This document shows positions 8,582 to 16,702 of a stretch of DNA of 64,000 bases, one piece after another; positions within the stretch are counted from its first letter, which is position 1, and each line of letters opens with the position of its first letter. Made by a program: the position numbers and the translations under genes. The stretch spans positions 2,706,001 to 2,770,000 of the forward strand of contig NZ_OY775906.1 of NCBI RefSeq assembly GCF_963675065.1, read 5' to 3'. Below the pieces are notes generated by a model. The model was not told the DNA's origin and made no database searches. It saw nothing but the letters and a program-made list of their open reading frames with translations. Source of the stretch: an uncultured Draconibacterium sp. (lineage in GTDB: Bacteria > Bacteroidota > Bacteroidia > Bacteroidales > Prolixibacteraceae).

Positions 8582-8925
8582 TAATAAACCGGGTCTAAAC
8601 CGTTTTTAAACAGTACCCCGCCCGAACGATAAATAGAATAGGGAGTTTCCAACAGAACCAGGCCTGTTTCGTTGGCCAGCTCAATCATTTCAGGTGTGGC
8701 AGTTTTGTTTCGTGCCAGCAACACCACTTCAATGTCGGCCATTTCGGCTGTGCGAACAATTTGCAAATTGGTCAGTCCTGTAATTAAAAGTATATGCTCC
8801 GTATCCAACGTTAGAACATCGCTCATCAGGTCGGAGCTAAAAGCTCTCAGCAAATCGTGGTCTTTTTCGGCATCTCCGGCAACCACTTTTGCGTTGGTTA
8901 AATCAATAATCTCAGATAATTTCAC
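8581..8925 (-). CDS. DRTGG-domain protein (first gene of the hydrogenase operon)
   Basis: A 114-residue protein made of a single DRTGG-like domain: LSEIIDLTNAKVVAGD at the start, then the central signature SSDLMSDVL and an alpha/beta core. It is homologous to the second DRTGG gene of the operon (SDLLSDVM there), so the operon carries two divergent copies. It is the first gene, 16 bases from a candidate promoter box. Function is not known; the domain is thought to bind a small ligand and to act with CBS or kinase partners in other proteins. Confidence 0.8.
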   Translation of the reverse strand: MKLSEIIDLTNAKVVAGDAEKDHDLLRAFSSDLMSDVLTLDTEHILLITGLTNLQIVRTAEMADIEVVLLARNKTATPEMIELANETGLVLLETPYSIYRSGGVLFKNGLDPVY

Positions 8926-8947
8926 TTGGTTAGTTTAAAACTTGGCA

Positions 8948-8955
8948 CAAAGATA
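8948..8955 (-). promoter_or_regulatory. candidate -7 box of the hydrogenase operon
   Basis: On the minus strand the sequence reads TATCTTTG, matching the Bacteroidota -7 consensus TAnnTTTG, 22 bases before the first start codon. No good -33 TTTG lies at the usual distance, so the promoter may be weak or activator-dependent. Confidence 0.5.
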
Positions 8956-9160
8956 ATTCTACCACTACTTTTTTTACTGCTTCAAGTCAAGATATTCCGA
9001 ATTTATAATGATTAAAAACAAGCGCTATTCGTCTCTATTTCTGCCAGATCGATTTTCAGAAATCTGTTTTAAAACAATTACTCGAAATATAAAGCGTCTG
9101 TGGTTTTATATGCCTTGTAAATTGCGTATTTTTCAGTGGTAAAACTTGAAAAAAAGAACC

Positions 9161-10093
9161 ATGATTTACGATAAAGAATCGTTTCTGACCGGCAATATTG
9201 AAGATCCGGCCATTCATCAGAAAATTATTGATGCGCTGCCGATACCTATTTTTTACCGCGACACTGAAGGAATTTATCAAATGTGTAATGCCGCACACGA
9301 AAAATTTACGGGCAAAACAAAGGAGCAAATACTGGGCAAACCTTTACACGAAGTTCATGTAAAAGAAATGGCCGACAAATATCTAGCACAGGACAAAGAA
9401 CTGATTGCCAATCCCGATGTTCAGGTATACAACACACAAGTACGGCATGGCGACGGCACCTCGCACCATGTTATTTTAAATAAAGCAGTGATTCGTGATA
9501 ACGAGAATAAAATTGTTGGGATTGTTGGTTCGATCAATGACATAACCGAATTGAAAAAAACCGAAAAACGCCTGGAGAAAGCACAGGAAACAATGCAGGT
9601 TTCGTCGCAAATGATCCACAAAATATCGTCGGGAATTGTTATGGTGGACAGCAATTTTAAAATCGTGGACTCCAATGAATATTTTGCCAAACTAATGGGC
9701 GAAGACACGGAAGAATTGTACGAAACGATCCCCGGGCTGACGGGCGCCGATGTAAAAGGACTAGTGCCCGATGTGATTTACAAAATGATTTCGAGCGTTC
9801 TTACATCGGGTGATGAACTGGCTGAACGCGATTTAAAATTCTTCAATAAACTCATGCACGTTTCGGTAAGAACTCTGTACAAAAATAAAGTAGTTGGCGT
9901 TGTCTTTCGCGATATGTCGGCGCCAATGCTGGTACAGGATGAAATTATTAACCGTGCGCGCAAAATCAACAAACAAAATATTGAAACGGTGCAGAAAATT
10001 GCCTTTCTGTTGGGCGAAAATGCAGCCGAAACCGAAGAATTGCTAAACTCCATAATTGAAACCTATCGCTATGGTGACGACAACAAATCCTGA
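9161..10093 (+). CDS. tandem PAS-domain signalling protein
   Basis: About 310 residues with two PAS domains. The first (about residues 20-130) begins IIDALPIPIFYRDTEG and ends VGSINDITELKK. The second (about 145-255) has SSGIVMVDSNFKIVDSN and ends VVFRDMS. A helical tail contains ETVQKIAFLLGENAAETEELL. No kinase, cyclase or DNA-binding domain is present. I prefer the ATG at 9161; a TTG at 9146 would add five residues. The C-terminal PAS plus helix resembles the tail found on some sensory [FeFe] hydrogenases (recollection, not a search). It overlaps the SpoIIE-type phosphatase gene and lies divergent from the hydrogenase operon, so it probably feeds a signal into that phosphatase. Confidence 0.85.
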   Translation: MIYDKESFLTGNIEDPAIHQKIIDALPIPIFYRDTEGIYQMCNAAHEKFTGKTKEQILGKPLHEVHVKEMADKYLAQDKELIANPDVQVYNTQVRHGDGTSHHVILNKAVIRDNENKIVGIVGSINDITELKKTEKRLEKAQETMQVSSQMIHKISSGIVMVDSNFKIVDSNEYFAKLMGEDTEELYETIPGLTGADVKGLVPDVIYKMISSVLTSGDELAERDLKFFNKLMHVSVRTLYKNKVVGVVFRDMSAPMLVQDEIINRARKINKQNIETVQKIAFLLGENAAETEELLNSIIETYRYGDDNKS

Positions 10094-11270
10094 CTACCAC
10101 GTTGAAATTGACTTTCAGCAAAAGCGGCCGAAAGGAGAGATTGCCTGTGGCGACGTGTTTCAATCGAGCATTATTCGAGAGGAAGGACGCACCATTTTAG
10201 TATTGAGCGACGGCATCGGGCACGGAATTAAAGCCAGTGTTTTAGCCACACTAACTTCTACAATGGCCTTAAAATATTCGTTGCTGCACACCAAACCCGA
10301 AGTGGCCGCTCGCATAATTATGGAAACCTTGCCAAAGAGTAGCGACGGAAAAGAAAGTTATGCCACCTTCACCATTATTGAGTTAGACAATGAAGGACAT
10401 ATTAGAATTGTAAATTACGATAACCCGGGAATTTTGGTATTAAGGAACGGGGTTGCTATGCAGGGAAAAGAATACAACCTAACGATTAGAGGCGAGGAAA
10501 ATACAGGCAAAGTATTGCATTGCAAAGAGTTTACTGCCCGGAAAGAAGACCGCATAATTTTTATGTCGGACGGAGTGCCACAATCTGGCCTTGGAAACCA
10601 ACGCTACCCGATTGGATGGGGAATGGAAAACATCGAAAATTTTGCACTTAACCAGATCAAACGAATGCCCGATATTTCGGCTACAAAACTGGCACGAAAA
10701 ATTGTTAATCAGGCGGTAATGAACGATCAGTTTTCGGTTAAAGACGACACCAGCTGCGGCGTGATGTATTTTCGCGAACCGCGTAAATTTATGCTGATAA
10801 CCGGTCCGCCTTTCTACAAAATAAAAGACTACGATTTTGTTGGCCGTATTCAGGGTTTCGAAGGAAAGAAAATTATTTGCGGAGGAACCACCGCCGAAAT
10901 TATTGCCCGCGAGCTTGACCTTACTGTTGAAATCCAGCACGGCAACAAAAACCTTGAAAAATTACCGCCAACAGCAAAAATGCACGGTTTTGAAATGGTT
11001 ACAGAAGGAATTCTGACACTCGGAAAAGTGGAAGAAATTCTTGAAAACTATGACAGTGACACCCGGCTTACTGACACCACACCTGAGCAAATTGTGAAGC
11101 TTTTATTACAGCACGATTGCATTGATATTATTGTTGGAACCCGTATTAATTGGGCACATCAGGATCCGGAGCAACCACTGGAACTCGAACTACGAAAATT
11201 TGTAGTAAAACGTATTGTTAAGCTACTGATACACAAATTCTTTAAAAAGGTAATGATTGAATATGTGTAA
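10071..11270 (+). CDS. SpoIIE/PP2C-family protein phosphatase
   Basis: About 399 residues. The N-terminal 240 form a PP2C/SpoIIE phosphatase: ACGDVFQS, LVLSDGIGHGIKAS with the metal-binding Asp, RIIFMSDGVPQSG, and the late Asp in DDTSCGVMYF. The remaining 150 residues (from about KFMLITGPPFYK) form an alpha/beta region I do not recognise. The start codon lies inside the end of the PAS gene (ATG at 10071; 10056 is also possible), so the two are translationally coupled. SpoIIE phosphatases dephosphorylate antagonists in partner-switching systems, and the RsbW-like ATPase of the divergent hydrogenase operon is an obvious candidate counterpart. No antagonist protein is visible. Confidence 0.88.
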   Translation: MVTTTNPDYHVEIDFQQKRPKGEIACGDVFQSSIIREEGRTILVLSDGIGHGIKASVLATLTSTMALKYSLLHTKPEVAARIIMETLPKSSDGKESYATFTIIELDNEGHIRIVNYDNPGILVLRNGVAMQGKEYNLTIRGEENTGKVLHCKEFTARKEDRIIFMSDGVPQSGLGNQRYPIGWGMENIENFALNQIKRMPDISATKLARKIVNQAVMNDQFSVKDDTSCGVMYFREPRKFMLITGPPFYKIKDYDFVGRIQGFEGKKIICGGTTAEIIARELDLTVEIQHGNKNLEKLPPTAKMHGFEMVTEGILTLGKVEEILENYDSDTRLTDTTPEQIVKLLLQHDCIDIIVGTRINWAHQDPEQPLELELRKFVVKRIVKLLIHKFFKKVMIEYV

Positions 11271-11389
11271 AAACTAAAGCAAGAATAACCACAGGAGTTT
11301 GAACAAAGCAGCGCGAATTCCGTACTACTATTGAGGGTCTTCCCCATGATTAGAACAATGATTCTTTCAAAACAAAAACAAGACCGGAT

Positions 11390-12001
11390 ATGAAAACAAT
11401 ATTTACCATCTTATTCTCGATTCTGTTTCTGACATCGTTTGGGCAAATTAAACGTTTTTTAATCCAGGGACAGATTGTCGATCAAAACGACAATCCCATT
11501 AGTGATGTGTACGTCGTGAATCTGGACAACCACGATAAAGACATCAGCCTGAAAAACGGAGTATTCTCTATTTGGGTATCACCAAGCGATTCGCTGGTAC
11601 TTTCGCATATTTCTTATTTCCGAAAAATTGTTTCCGTACACGCCCTGCTTGTCAATCCAAGAGTTGAATTAACTTCTGAAAATGTCGACATTCCGGAAGT
11701 GGTGGTATCACCCGATCAAACAATAGAAGTTGACAAAGCAAAGGAAAATCTTGCTTTTATGAAAGAATACTCTCCCCCTATTAAATTTCGCATGGCAGAA
11801 GAAGAAAGCGACCCGGTGACAACAATAATGACAGCAAACAACGTCCTGATGCGCTCTGAAGCCTCATCAATAAGCATTGCCCGCTTTTCTCCCTCCGAGA
11901 ATATAGGAAAACTTTTCACCGGCTGGAAAAAAGATCCATCGGATGATTATTTTTCTACACGAAAAACCCGCGAGGAACTGGAGAAAAAGAAAAACAAGTA
12001 A
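11390..12001 (+). CDS. exported CarboxypepD_reg-like domain protein
   Basis: A 203-residue protein with an N-terminal signal peptide (about 18 residues ending SFGQ). A carboxypeptidase regulatory-like beta-sandwich follows (IQGQIVDQNDNPISDVYVVN to about residue 95). The second half is charged and ends in a Lys-rich tail (ELEKKKNK). Many Bacteroidota carry such small periplasmic or outer-membrane proteins as the N-terminal extension of TonB receptors; here the domain stands alone. No TonB box or barrel is present. The gene is not obviously part of an operon. Confidence 0.75.
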   Translation: MKTIFTILFSILFLTSFGQIKRFLIQGQIVDQNDNPISDVYVVNLDNHDKDISLKNGVFSIWVSPSDSLVLSHISYFRKIVSVHALLVNPRVELTSENVDIPEVVVSPDQTIEVDKAKENLAFMKEYSPPIKFRMAEEESDPVTTIMTANNVLMRSEASSISIARFSPSENIGKLFTGWKKDPSDDYFSTRKTREELEKKKNK

Positions 12002-12113
12002 GAGGAATTCTGCAAAATATGTTCTTCACTACCCCATTTATCATTCTCATTTATAACTCCACACAAACTTTTAGGCATTCCGGCTGTTCTTTAGATGTAA
12101 AAAATTAAAAAAT

Positions 12114-12650
12114 ATGAAAAAGCTAATTCTTATAAACATTTTATTACTGGCTGTAATTACAGCCTTTGGGCAAACTTCGCTACACGATTTTGTTGTAAAA
12201 GATATTGAAGGAAACGATTTCGATCTTTCCACATTAAAAGGGAAAAAAGTATTGGTTGTAAATACAGCATCGAAATGTGGATTAACTCCGCAGTTTGAAC
12301 AATTGCAAAGTGTGTTTGAGCAATACGGAGGCGACGATTTTGTTATTATTGGATTTCCGGCCAATAATTTTGCCAACCAGGAGCCCAAAAGCAACTCCGA
12401 AATTGTTGAATTTTGCGAAATGAATTATGGAGTTACATTCCCCATGATGTCGAAAATTTCGGTGAAAGGCGATGATATGCACCCGGTGTACCAATGGCTG
12501 ACTCAAAAAAGTAAAAACGGAAAACAGGATTCGGAAGTTGGCTGGAACTTTCAGAAATACCTGATTGACGAAAACGGAAATTTAGTTGACGTAATTGAAC
12601 CTAAAGTAAAACCTGATAATGAAAAAATCATTAGCTGGATTACAAATTAA
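12114..12650 (+). CDS. glutathione peroxidase family protein, exported
   Basis: A 178-residue thiol peroxidase with a signal peptide (about 20 residues, ending AFGQ). The peroxidatic Cys55 lies in VVNTASKCGLTPQ, the Gln of the catalytic set in FPANNFANQEP (about residue 89), and the Trp in VGWNFQKYLI. The usual second cysteine of FPCNQF is alanine here, so a different resolving mechanism is likely. It should reduce peroxides in the periplasm, probably with thioredoxin-like donors rather than glutathione (family knowledge). It stands alone, followed by a hairpin with A and T tracts that can act as terminator. Confidence 0.9.
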   Translation: MKKLILINILLLAVITAFGQTSLHDFVVKDIEGNDFDLSTLKGKKVLVVNTASKCGLTPQFEQLQSVFEQYGGDDFVIIGFPANNFANQEPKSNSEIVEFCEMNYGVTFPMMSKISVKGDDMHPVYQWLTQKSKNGKQDSEVGWNFQKYLIDENGNLVDVIEPKVKPDNEKIISWITN

Positions 12651-12674
12651 TAGTAGAAAGACATATAATTATAT

Positions 12675-12740
12675 AATAAAAAAGGCCGACTAACGTCGAC
12701 CTTTTTTTTGTGGGGAGTACTGGATTCGAACCAGTGACCC
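12675..12740. repeat. 66-bp direct repeat, copy 1 (terminator plus tRNA-Val 3' end)
   Basis: Matches 13445-13509 with only one base difference in a T run. It covers the terminator hairpin and the T-arm and acceptor 3' strand of tRNA-Val. The copies lie 770 bases apart, as expected for duplication or for an integration event at the tRNA 3' end. Confidence 0.8.
12678..12709. terminator. bidirectional hairpin terminator (copy 1)
   Basis: GGCCGAC-TAAC-GTCGACC hairpin flanked by an A run on the left and eight T on the right. It can end the glutathione peroxidase transcript on the plus strand. The same sequence follows the tRNA-Val genes at 13448-13478. Confidence 0.7.
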
Positions 12741-12772
12741 TCCCGATTGTAATCGGGATGCTCTGAACCAAT
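12711..12772 (-). pseudogene. tRNA-Val remnant
   Basis: The minus strand keeps the tRNA-Val 3' acceptor strand (ACTCCCC), an intact T-arm, and part of the D-arm (TTGGTTCAGAGC). The anticodon arm is replaced by TCCCGATTACAATCGGGA, one base too long, and the 5' acceptor strand GGGGGGT is missing. It cannot fold into a normal tRNA. Confidence 0.75.
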
Positions 12773-13444
12773 GCCGCGACTCTCAAAACGTGTTTGTTTT
12801 ATTAGATTTTCGAGCATCGGAATAAAAAATTGTAACCATAAATATCTAGGATCACTTTGAAAAATAGGTAGAGTAAAATCTAAGTAAAGCACTTGTTATC
12901 TTTCCTGCCGGAAGCCTTCATTTTTGTCTTGACACAAAAACGAAGCACGAGGAAGGCATTTCCGAGCTCAAGGCTGCTTTTGCTCTTAACCCTCCGTTTT
13001 TATAAAACCAAAATTCGGACGGGTGATCTCCTCGGTTCCTCGGAGCTTCCCGCTCTCATTAAGGTTTTATTTCAACTCTGGACAAAGAGCAAAAGAGGCC
13101 GTCCACTAAGGCATGGTCAGCCGCATCAGAGCCTGGCCTCGTCCAGTGAGCCGGAAAACAAGAGGTGACGGCGTTAAAAAATTACTGTTGTCTGAGGAGG
13201 TACGACGAGTTTTAGGAATTTTAGCTGGCATCACGTAGCTTTTCCGAGGGAAGCGGGCGCAGCCTTGGGTTTTCTGTCTACTCTTTGGGCTAAACCAAAG
13301 AGTAGAATCCGTCCGATAGGACAAAGTATGTTTGTTATAATCGGTGGCTTGATTTAATCCTGAAACTTCTGAAAGTAAATATCCTGCTTCACCGGAAATT
13401 TCAGATGATCCGATTTCTGTATTATCGAGGCTGAGTTTATTCAA
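12773..13444. other. gene-free insert between the tRNA-Val remnant and the intact tRNA genes
   Basis: About 670 bases without a gene I can support. Open frames at 12893-13168 (plus) and 13106-13444 (minus) overlap each other and have no recognisable domain or ribosome-binding site. The stretch contains patches such as GCACGAGGAAGGCATTTCC and AAGAGTAGAATCCGTCCG that look like parts of dispersed non-coding repeats. It is bounded by the 66-bp direct repeats. Confidence 0.5.
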
Positions 13445-13509
13445 AATAAAAAAGGCCGACTAACGTCGACCTTTTTTTGTGGGGAGTACTGGATTCGAAC
13501 CAGTGACCC
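13445..13509. repeat. 66-bp direct repeat, copy 2
   Basis: Second copy of the terminator plus tRNA-Val 3' end; this one belongs to an intact tRNA gene. Confidence 0.8.
13448..13478 (-). terminator. terminator of the tRNA-Val pair
   Basis: Hairpin GGTCGAC-GTTA-GTCGGCC on the minus strand just past the 3' end of the second tRNA-Val, followed by a T run. Confidence 0.75.
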
Positions 13510-13554
13510 CCTGGGTGTAAACCAGGTGCTCTGAACCAACTGAGCTAACCCCCC
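13480..13554 (-). tRNA. tRNA-Val (anticodon TAC)
   Basis: 75 nt, full cloverleaf. Acceptor GGGGGGT pairs with ACTCCCC (one G-T), anticodon stem CCTGG/CCAGG with loop TTTACAC (anticodon TAC), T-arm ACTGG-TTCGAAT-CCAGT. CCA is not encoded. Identical to the copy at 13627-13701. Confidence 0.95.
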
Positions 13555-13626
13555 AATATTTTTAAAAACGCTTTTATCACAAAAAGCACATTAAAAAAGA
13601 GGTCAACCTAAAATCAACCTCTTTAG

Positions 13627-13701
13627 TGGGGAGTACTGGATTCGAACCAGTGACCCCCTGGGTGTAAACCAGGTGCTCTGAACCAACTGAGCTAACCCCC
13701 C
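13627..13701 (-). tRNA. tRNA-Val (anticodon TAC), second copy
   Basis: Identical 75-nt sequence and fold to the gene at 13480-13554, 72 bases upstream of it in the same transcript. Preceded by a good promoter. Confidence 0.95.
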
Positions 13702-13751
13702 AAATATGCTATAACTGTTTCTGAACGCGCCCCCTTTTCAGTAAGGCGCTG

Positions 13752-13782
13752 CAAATATAAAACCTATTTTCAGTTCTGCAAA
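13752..13782 (-). promoter_or_regulatory. promoter of the tRNA-Val pair
   Basis: Minus strand: TTTG at 13782-13779, a 19-base spacer, then TATATTTG at 13759-13752, an exact match to the Bacteroidota -33/-7 pattern, about 50 bases before the first tRNA. Confidence 0.8.
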
Positions 13783-13801
13783 AGTTTTTTCAAGAATTTT
13801 C

Positions 13802-15106
13802 TCAAAGTACTTCTGCTACCACAAAGGTGCTGCCCCCTACAAATATCATATCCGTTTTATCTGCGACTCGTTTTGCTTTTTTATAGGCCTCTTTTACTGA
13901 CGTATAGACTTCACCGACCAGCCCAAACTCTTTTGCTCGTTTTGCCAACTCATCTGCATTCATTGCCCGGACGATATCAGCCTTTACAAAATAATACCTG
14001 GCTTCTTTGGGTAAAAGTGCCAGAACTTTCCCCGGATCTTTATCGCCCACAGTGCCAAAAATAAAATGCAACTGCTTGTAAGCTGTATTTTCCAACTGTT
14101 GAACAATCGATTTAATTCCGTCTTCATTATGCCCGGTATCGCAAACCGTTAACGGATTAGTACCAATTACCTGCCAGCGGCCCAGCAATCCGGTAGTTGT
14201 AACCACATTCGCCATTCCTTCGCGCAAACGATCTTCTGTTATTTTATAATCCTTTTCATTTAAAAGGTCAACAGCTTTTAATACAGCCGGAATATTTTCA
14301 TGCTGATATTGCCCCAATAAATCCAATGCTAATTGAGGATACACATCCTTCCCCTGCTTTTGCACATTCAGTTGCTGCCTGCCATCCATACTCAACATCG
14401 AATAGGCCACTTTGTATTCCTTATCGGAAAAATAAATTGAAGTATCAACTTCTTGTGCTTTTTCATTAAAAACCGGAGCTGTTTCTTTTTGCGTTGTTCC
14501 AATTACCACCGGAACACCCGTTTTTATAATGCCAGCTTTTTCCATGGCGATCTTCTCCAAAGTATCTCCAAGCAGGTTGGTATGATCCAAACCAATATTG
14601 GTAATAATACTCACATCGGGCGTAATAATATTGGTAGAATCGAGTCGTCCGCCAAGCCCAACTTCCATTATCGCCACATCAATTTCCTGATCGGCAAAAT
14701 AATCGAATGCCATAGCCACCGTCAATTCGAAGAACGAAGGCTGAATTTTCCACAAATCATTGTTAATTACAAAGTTACTCACCCAATCAACCACAGCCGA
14801 TTCCGGCATCATTTGCCCATTAATTTTTATGCGTTCACGAAAATCTTTCAGATGTGGCGAAGTATATAAACCTGTTTTGTACCCGGCCGCCTGAAGCACT
14901 GAAGCCAGCATATGCGAAACTGATCCTTTCCCGTTCGTTCCGGCAACGTGGATTGTTCGGTATTTCCGGTGCGGATGACCATAATATTCATCCAGTTTCA
15001 ACGTATTTCCCAGGGTGTTTTTATAGGCAGCGGGCCCAGTTCTCTGAAACATAGGCAACTGACTAAACAGATAGTCTAAAGTAGCTTTGTAATCCAATGA
15101 ATTCAA
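13802..15106 (-). CDS. folC: bifunctional folylpolyglutamate/dihydrofolate synthase
   Basis: A 434-residue Mur-ligase-family enzyme that adds glutamate to dihydropteroate and to folates. The ATP-binding loop GTNGKGSVSHML lies around residue 54, followed by the FolC-typical SPHLKDFRERIKING. Further motifs are EVGLGGRLDSTN and DTGHNEDGI in the C-terminal domain. The length is normal. It is convergent with the tRNA genes' upstream side and divergent from the PhoH-like gene, whose annotated start must lie at 15199 so that the two do not overlap. Confidence 0.94.
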   Translation of the reverse strand: MNSLDYKATLDYLFSQLPMFQRTGPAAYKNTLGNTLKLDEYYGHPHRKYRTIHVAGTNGKGSVSHMLASVLQAAGYKTGLYTSPHLKDFRERIKINGQMMPESAVVDWVSNFVINNDLWKIQPSFFELTVAMAFDYFADQEIDVAIMEVGLGGRLDSTNIITPDVSIITNIGLDHTNLLGDTLEKIAMEKAGIIKTGVPVVIGTTQKETAPVFNEKAQEVDTSIYFSDKEYKVAYSMLSMDGRQQLNVQKQGKDVYPQLALDLLGQYQHENIPAVLKAVDLLNEKDYKITEDRLREGMANVVTTTGLLGRWQVIGTNPLTVCDTGHNEDGIKSIVQQLENTAYKQLHFIFGTVGDKDPGKVLALLPKEARYYFVKADIVRAMNADELAKRAKEFGLVGEVYTSVKEAYKKAKRVADKTDMIFVGGSTFVVAEVL

Positions 15107-15198
15107 TATTTATTAACTGTTGCAAGTTTATTAATTTTTGGCGCATCAGCCCCCGTTTTCTGACGAAATTATATACATTTAGAACAAATCATTTATAT

Positions 15199-16530
15199 AT
15201 GCTGAGTAAAACCAAAAAGAGTAAAATTTTCGTTCTCGACACAAACGTAATTTTACACGATCACACATGTATTTACCAGTTCCAGGATAACGACATTATC
15301 CTTCCGATTACAGTACTCGAGGAGCTGGACAAGTTTAAACGAGGAAACGACCTTATCAACTTTCAGGCACGAGAATTTACCCGGGTGCTCGATGAAATTG
15401 TTGGAGATGACATTTTTAACGGCGGGAAATCGCTCGGTGCAGGAAAAGGCCGATTACGAATCGAAACCGGAAAACCGTTCTCGGATGAGCTAAAAGCTTC
15501 GTTTCGTGAGGATATTCCCGATCATAGAATCCTGGCTATCGCTGAATATACAGCAAAAACTTATCCGCGCCGGAAAACAGTTCTGATCAGTAAAGACATT
15601 AACCTTCGGATGAAAGCCAAGTCGTTGGGAATTCAGGCTGAAGATTACAAAACCGACCAGGTTACCGACGAGAATGTACTGGATAAAACAATCACGACGT
15701 TCGATAATTTCGACGACCAAATGATTGATCAGCTTTATCAGCAGGGTTCATTTGCCAAAGCCGATGTAAAAGATTTTAACCCCGATGCCAACGAATGTTA
15801 CATATTCAGAGGCAACCAGTCGAGTGCACTGGCGCGTTACGACAGCAAATCGGAGCGCATTTACCGGGTAGAGAAAAAATCGGCTTACGGCATAAAACCA
15901 CGAAATGCTGAACAAACTTTTAGTTTGAACATGCTGATGGATCCGGAAGTACGGTTGATTGCACTTACCGGAAAGGCCGGAACCGGAAAAACTTTATTGG
16001 CTTTGGCTGCTGCAATTGAGCAACACCGTCAGTATGAACAGATACTTTTAGCCCGTCCAATTGTGGCATTAAGTAATCGCGACATTGGTTATTTGCCGGG
16101 CGATGCCAACGAAAAGATCAATCCGTACATGCAACCGCTTTTCGATAATTTGGCGGTAATTAAACATACTTTCAATCCGCGAAGCAACGAATACCAGCTT
16201 ATTGAAGAAATGGTGAAAGACGAAAAGCTGAACATCACTCCGTTGGCATACATTCGTGGCAGAAGTTTGTCAAACGCCTTCTTTATTATCGACGAGGCAC
16301 AAAACCTTACTCCGCACGAGATTAAAACCATTATTACACGTGCCGGCGAAGGAACAAAAATGGTATTCACCGGCGACCTGTGGCAGATCGACTCGCCTTA
16401 CCTCGATATGAAATCGAATGGTTTGGCCTACATGGTTGACCGCATGCGCAACCAGGAATTGTTTGCACATATTAATTTGGTGAAAGGCGAACGCAGTTAT
16501 TTGGCCGAACTTGCCAGCAACTTGTTGTAA
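15199..16530 (+). CDS. PhoH-like ATPase with N-terminal PIN domain
   Basis: A 443-residue protein from the ATG at 15199 (an upstream in-frame ATG at 15097 would give 34 unconserved residues and overlap folC). The N-terminal PIN nuclease-like domain starts IFVLDTNVILHD and covers about 150 residues. The C-terminal PhoH ATPase has Walker A GKAGTGKT and Walker B FIIDEAQNLTPHE, then MVFTGDLWQID. PIN-PhoH proteins are thought to be RNA helicase/nucleases. It stands alone on the plus strand. Confidence 0.92.
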   Translation: MLSKTKKSKIFVLDTNVILHDHTCIYQFQDNDIILPITVLEELDKFKRGNDLINFQAREFTRVLDEIVGDDIFNGGKSLGAGKGRLRIETGKPFSDELKASFREDIPDHRILAIAEYTAKTYPRRKTVLISKDINLRMKAKSLGIQAEDYKTDQVTDENVLDKTITTFDNFDDQMIDQLYQQGSFAKADVKDFNPDANECYIFRGNQSSALARYDSKSERIYRVEKKSAYGIKPRNAEQTFSLNMLMDPEVRLIALTGKAGTGKTLLALAAAIEQHRQYEQILLARPIVALSNRDIGYLPGDANEKINPYMQPLFDNLAVIKHTFNPRSNEYQLIEEMVKDEKLNITPLAYIRGRSLSNAFFIIDEAQNLTPHEIKTIITRAGEGTKMVFTGDLWQIDSPYLDMKSNGLAYMVDRMRNQELFAHINLVKGERSYLAELASNLL

Positions 16531-16544
16531 AGCATTGAAAATAG

Positions 16545-16610
16545 AAGCGTCATGCTGAATTTATTTCAGCATCTACCCGGAAAAGATTCCGAAACAAGTT
16601 CGGAATGACG
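16545..16610. repeat. dispersed palindromic element (GTCATGCTGAA type)
   Basis: Starts GCGTCATGCTGAATTTATTTC and ends TTCGGAATGACG, with internal pairing (TGCTGAA/TTCAGCA) and complementary ends CGTCAT/ATGACG. Similar in style to elements at 18845-18950 and 24310-24395. Confidence 0.6.
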
Positions 16611-16673
16611 TAACATAGAATAATTGATTCATAAAGAAGTATTTGCAATAAGCAGCTTTTTTCTACCTTTGCA

Positions 16674-16681
16674 GCCTATTT
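16674..16681 (+). promoter_or_regulatory. candidate -7 box for mtaB
   Basis: TACCTTTG matches TAnnTTTG, 22 bases before the mtaB start; no clear -33 element at the usual spacing. Confidence 0.5.
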
Positions 16682-16702
16682 AGAATAATTCAAGATAGCA
16701 AG

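Noticed and set aside
12711..12785. A third functional tRNA
   Set aside because: The 5' acceptor strand is missing, the D-stem cannot pair and the anticodon arm is one base too long.
12893..13168. 91-codon frame in the tRNA-flanked segment
   Set aside because: It overlaps an opposite-strand frame, has no ribosome-binding site and looks like repeated non-coding DNA.
15097..15198. 34-codon N-terminal extension of the PhoH-like protein
   Set aside because: It overlaps folC and lacks conserved residues; the PIN domain begins right after the ATG at 15199.
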